Shown here: piece by piece, positions 6,734 through 6,941 of the stretch
Numbering within the stretch: position 1 is the stretch's first letter
Layout: every line of letters starts with the position of its first letter
Made by a program: the position numbers and the translations under genes
From: Butyrivibrio sp.
GTDB lineage: Bacteria > Bacillota_A > Clostridia > Lachnospirales > Lachnospiraceae
Reading direction: 5' to 3'
DNA length: 6,941 bases
Assembly (NCBI GenBank): GCA_024690635.1
Contig: JAILOW010000073.1
Coordinates: 1-6,941 of the forward strand
Notes under the pieces: model-generated
Seen by the model: the letters and a program-made list of their open reading frames with translations, nothing else
What the model was told of the DNA's origin: nothing
Databases searched by the model: none

Positions 6734-6941
6734 ACTCGCCGACTGCTTCGTAGGCGGTATAAAAGGTCTCAACTCTGTCGAAACGGTAGTAGGAATTTCC
6801 CTTGATGGATGCCATGGTGCCGGGATCAAGACATACTTCGCCTGTGTTCTGGGGTATCATCCACATGCAGTCCACAAGCTCCGCCCCGTCAAAAAAGAGA
6901 ACGTAAGCATCTACTTTTATGCGCTTATCCGTGGGATTGTC
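6732..6941 (-). CDS. C-terminal end of an unknown protein (start outside window)
   Basis: An open frame of 69 codons enters from the right edge and stops with TAA at 6732-6734. The visible product (..KVDAYVLFFDGAELVDCMWMIPQN..GNSYYRFDRVETFYTAYEAVGE) is mostly beta-strand-like with aromatic residues and has no motif I recognise. The coding call rests on the open frame, its codon use, and a terminator hairpin that begins exactly at its stop codon. Confidence 0.65.
   Translation of the reverse strand, partial: DNPTDKRIKVDAYVLFFDGAELVDCMWMIPQNTGEVCLDPGTMASIKGNSYYRFDRVETFYTAYEAVGE

Noticed and set aside
6617..6829. 70-codon minus-strand open frame
   Set aside because: It runs through the terminator hairpin and promoter region of the next gene and is out of frame with the better-supported gene ending at 6732.

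Overview
The window looks like a Clostridia chromosome, most likely Lachnospiraceae of the Butyrivibrio/Roseburia type. This is inferred from the gene order, from protein wording (a GlpA with a C-terminal BFD-like [2Fe-2S] domain paired with a separate NAD(P)/FAD oxidoreductase), from strong AGGAGG-type ribosome sites and from very AT-rich spacers. No database was searched, so the genus is a guess.

Positions 1-5251 hold a glycerol-use operon on the minus strand, read right to left: glpP (G3P-responsive antiterminator), glpK (glycerol kinase), glpF (glycerol facilitator), a glpA-type FAD-dependent glycerol-3-phosphate dehydrogenase, and an FAD/NAD(P) oxidoreductase that runs off the left edge. 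GlpF lets glycerol in, GlpK makes glycerol-3-phosphate, the GlpA-type enzyme oxidises it to dihydroxyacetone phosphate, and the last flavoprotein probably passes the electrons on. GlpP would sense glycerol-3-phosphate and let transcription pass terminators. Two terminator-like structures suit that job: one just before glpP (5262-5325) and one between glpF and glpA (2229-2281). They seem to share a small RNA motif. The glpA-type gene has an in-frame TAA as its third codon, with an otherwise intact frame.

Positions 5252-6002 are non-coding. They hold the glpP leader, candidate promoters, two copies of a 12-bp palindrome (TTTTGCACAAAA and its complement) 92 bp apart, and about four tandem copies of a 62-bp unit (5733-5982) with an internal inverted repeat.

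Positions 6003-6941 hold a small GIY-YIG nuclease-domain gene (+), a 107-aa protein of unknown function (-) that overlaps it tail to tail by 6 bp, a strong hairpin terminator, and the C-terminal end of another unknown gene (-) entering from the right edge. I found no phage, transposon, CRISPR or defence system. The items most worth a second look are the codon-3 stop in glpA, the shared leader elements, the palindrome pair and the 62-bp repeat array.
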